NCBI RefSeq assembly: GCF_905233635.1
Contig: NZ_CAJODG010000062.1
Span: 1 to 14,996, forward strand
Length of the DNA: 14,996 nt
Direction: 5' to 3'
Source of the DNA: Selenomonas sp. AE3005
Lineage (GTDB): Bacteria > Bacillota > Negativicutes > Selenomonadales > Selenomonadaceae
The notes below the pieces were generated by a model. That model had not been told where the DNA came from. It did not search any database and worked only from the letters and a program-made list of their open reading frames with translations. A program made the position numbers and the translations under genes. Below, one piece after another: positions 13,656 to 14,996 of this stretch; positions within the stretch are counted from its first letter, which is position 1; the number at the start of each line of letters is the position of its first letter.

Positions 13656-14522
13656 TTAAGAATTACCATATTGCAACAGCAGGCTGCCCAAGTGGCGGGC
13701 TGCTGTTTTTATGCGCCGAACATAATGATGACGATAGCGTTTCACCCGCAGTTTCAGGCTGGCATGACGGCGTTTCCACCAGGTGCGGCGCCGTTTGGCC
13801 GCCGCGCTGTCGATACGGCGCTGCCGTTCCACCCGGCCGAGTTTATAAAGCCCGTCATAGGCCAGATTGCAATAACCGTCCACCAGCGCATTGCGCCAGT
13901 CATTGCCATGGCCCTTTACCTTCCGAAAGGTAATCCTCTGCCCACGCAGGAAGGGGGCGATGATTTTCCAATAATTGCGCCAGACGCGTTGATTTTCCGT
14001 AGCCTTGGGCGGCTCTGCCACCGCGGCCTGACTGCCTTTCCTGTCCTTAGGCTGCGGCGGCGGAATCCGCGGACGCGTGCCTACCGCCTCGGCGTCATGG
14101 CAGATAACAGCTTTTTTATAAGGACTTTTCGCCAGCCAGCGCACAGCCATCAGTACGGCGTGAATCTCCGCCACAAGCACATTGCCCACATGCACCACAC
14201 CGCAGGTACCATAAGCATGGTGAATTTCCTGCCGCCCGGCAAATACGGCAAAAGCCCAGGTGCTGCCGATACCATCGCGCACACTGCCGTCCGTATAGAT
14301 AAGCAGCGGCTCCTCCGTGGGTTCTGACGGCAATTCGGCCGCCAGCGCATTATTCGGCATGGCATGACAATAGGGGCACCAGCGGTCGTGATTTAAAATC
14401 TGGTTGAAGGTCAGGGCAAAGCGGTGCCCTACATGACAGCGAAAATCTATCTTCTGCCCGGCTTTACGGTACTTTTCCACGCGGCCGCCATGCGCCTGAG
14501 CAATGAGTATGCCATAAAGCAT
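13656..14522 (-). CDS. RNase H1-like protein with N-terminal zinc-finger-like domain and basic tail
   Basis: 288 aa, much longer than plain RNase HI (~150). Residues 8-52 match a treble-clef pattern: GG near 12-13, C29-x3-H33, then W48-C49-P-Y-C52. The RNase H fold spans ~72-225 with candidate acidic residues D78 (IYTDGS), E119 (VAEIHA), D143 (CHDAEAV) and D215 (NALVDGY), plus H205. A Pro/Lys-rich insert (150-178) splits the domain, and residues 225-278 are very basic (KRRRTWWKRRH), probably nucleic-acid binding. The role may be RNA-DNA hybrid cleavage; the fusion is unusual. ATG 14522 follows six G directly with no normal spacing; an in-frame stop lies just upstream. It is convergent with amt-PII. 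Confidence 0.8.
   Translation of the reverse strand: MLYGILIAQAHGGRVEKYRKAGQKIDFRCHVGHRFALTFNQILNHDRWCPYCHAMPNNALAAELPSEPTEEPLLIYTDGSVRDGIGSTWAFAVFAGRQEIHHAYGTCGVVHVGNVLVAEIHAVLMAVRWLAKSPYKKAVICHDAEAVGTRPRIPPPQPKDRKGSQAAVAEPPKATENQRVWRNYWKIIAPFLRGQRITFRKVKGHGNDWRNALVDGYCNLAYDGLYKLGRVERQRRIDSAAAKRRRTWWKRRHASLKLRVKRYRHHYVRRIKTAARHLGSLLLQYGNS
13675..13710 (+). terminator. Terminator of amt-PII inside the 3' end of the convergent RNase H gene
   Basis: AACAGCAG (13675-13682) pairs with CTGCTGTT (13700-13707), with partial inner pairing (CTGCC/GGC), followed by further T to 13710. It lies 37 bp after the PII stop and within the last codons of the minus-strand gene that ends at 13656. Confidence 0.8.
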
Positions 14523-14613
14523 CCCCCCAATACTTTATCTCTATGATATATATTTCTACAAGTAATGGTCGTATTCCTCTAAAGATTCAGATTTTATTAA
14601 GATTCTTCTAATA

Positions 14614-14645
14614 AAAAAACTGTCCTTGTCACAGAACAGTTTTTT
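14614..14645 (-). terminator. Rho-independent terminator of the partial right-edge gene
   Basis: Perfect 10-bp stem AAAAAACTGT (14614-14623) / ACAGTTTTTT (14636-14645), with further pairing TGT/ACA in the loop. On the minus strand it ends in a run of seven T, 18 bp after the stop codon of the gene at 14663. It could also work on the plus strand. Confidence 0.85.
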
Positions 14646-14662
14646 CGTTACATTTCGTTAAG

Positions 14663-14996
14663 TTATGACCATTTTATATCCTGCGCACCCGGCGGCATTT
14701 TTACCAGCGCATTGTAGGCAAGGCTCTGCGCCGTGGCAGCAGCCGTTTCTTCCGGGGTTGAGTCAGGTTTTCTGCGGATTTCGTAAACAGCATGCGAGGC
14801 CTGCTTTATCTCGTAAGAACCAGGCGTATGAAACTGCAGTTCCGTCTTGACGCCGGCCGGACTTAACAGCTGCACGTTTATCCCCTGATAGAACCGGCCG
14901 CCCCAGGCATTATTGAACTTCACTACCTGATAGCCGCCCGCCGTCAGTTTTTGCATGGCCTCCGGCACCCGGCGGCAGTAATCCTCGTCCTTTATA
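14663..14996 (-). CDS. Partial protein, C-terminal part, RelA/SpoT-like pattern
   Basis: The frame stays open to the window edge, so the true start lies outside; the visible 110 residues are the C-terminus. Visible features: GGYQVVKFNNAWGGRFYQGI, then P-x-G-x-K-x-ELQFHTPGSYEIK, then H-x-VYEIRR. The order G-Y-[QG]..N/H..P-G..E-[LV]-Q-[FI]-[HR]-T resembles the RelA/SpoT nucleotidyltransferase fold, where this segment follows the catalytic core. Similar stretches occur in uncharacterised phage or toxin-type proteins. Without the N-terminal part the activity cannot be assigned. A strong terminator follows. Confidence 0.65.
   Translation of the reverse strand, partial: IKDEDYCRRVPEAMQKLTAGGYQVVKFNNAWGGRFYQGINVQLLSPAGVKTELQFHTPGSYEIKQASHAVYEIRRKPDSTPEETAAATAQSLAYNALVKMPPGAQDIKWS

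Overview
The window looks like chromosomal DNA from a Firmicute, most likely of the Negativicutes (Selenomonas-like). That placement is an inference from moderately GC-rich genes of clostridial type, the MobA-MobB and MOSC-MogA fusions, and the separate pheA and aroF genes. No rRNA, tRNA, CRISPR array or complete transposase gene was seen.

Layout. (1) 1-1803: a gene for a Schlafen/AlbA_2-type ATP-binding protein lies between two inverted copies of a hairpin-rich element of about 165 bp. (2) 1803-3760, minus strand: an aromatic amino acid operon, pheA (prephenate dehydratase) then aroF (DAHP synthase with an ACT-like domain), behind a clear promoter that overlaps a 10-bp-arm palindrome. (3) 3761-4426: no gene; two inverted copies of a second element of about 170-210 bp with terminal inverted repeats. 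(4) 4467-6280, minus strand: mobAB (MobA-MobB fusion) followed by a DEDDh exonuclease. A further copy of the first element begins six bases upstream of the mobAB ribosome binding site. (5) 6444-6961: no gene; third copy of the second element. (6) 6962-7324: small secreted protein of unknown function. (7) 7391-11566, minus strand: a tight four-gene molybdenum cofactor operon (molybdopterin-binding protein with a Cys-rich tail, moeA, moaA, MOSC-MogA fusion). (8) 11669-11765: divergent control region with clustered GTTATA/TATAAC motifs and a consensus sigma-70 promoter. (9) 11766-13638, plus strand: amt and a PII gene behind a structured leader. (10) 13656-14522, minus strand: RNase H1-like protein with an N-terminal zinc-finger-like domain. 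(11) 14663 to the window end, minus strand: C-terminal part of a protein with a RelA/SpoT-like pattern.

How the genes work together. MoaA makes the first pterin intermediate, the MogA part adenylylates molybdopterin, MoeA inserts molybdenum, and MobAB converts the product to the guanine dinucleotide form. moaC, moaD and moaE must be elsewhere. PheA and AroF supply phenylalanine and the shikimate pathway. Amt imports ammonium and PII gates it according to nitrogen status.

The least explained content is the two families of small structured repeats, which sit immediately next to genes and may influence their expression, followed by the unusual RNase H fusion and the amt leader. I did not find clear evidence of a wholly new multi-gene system.
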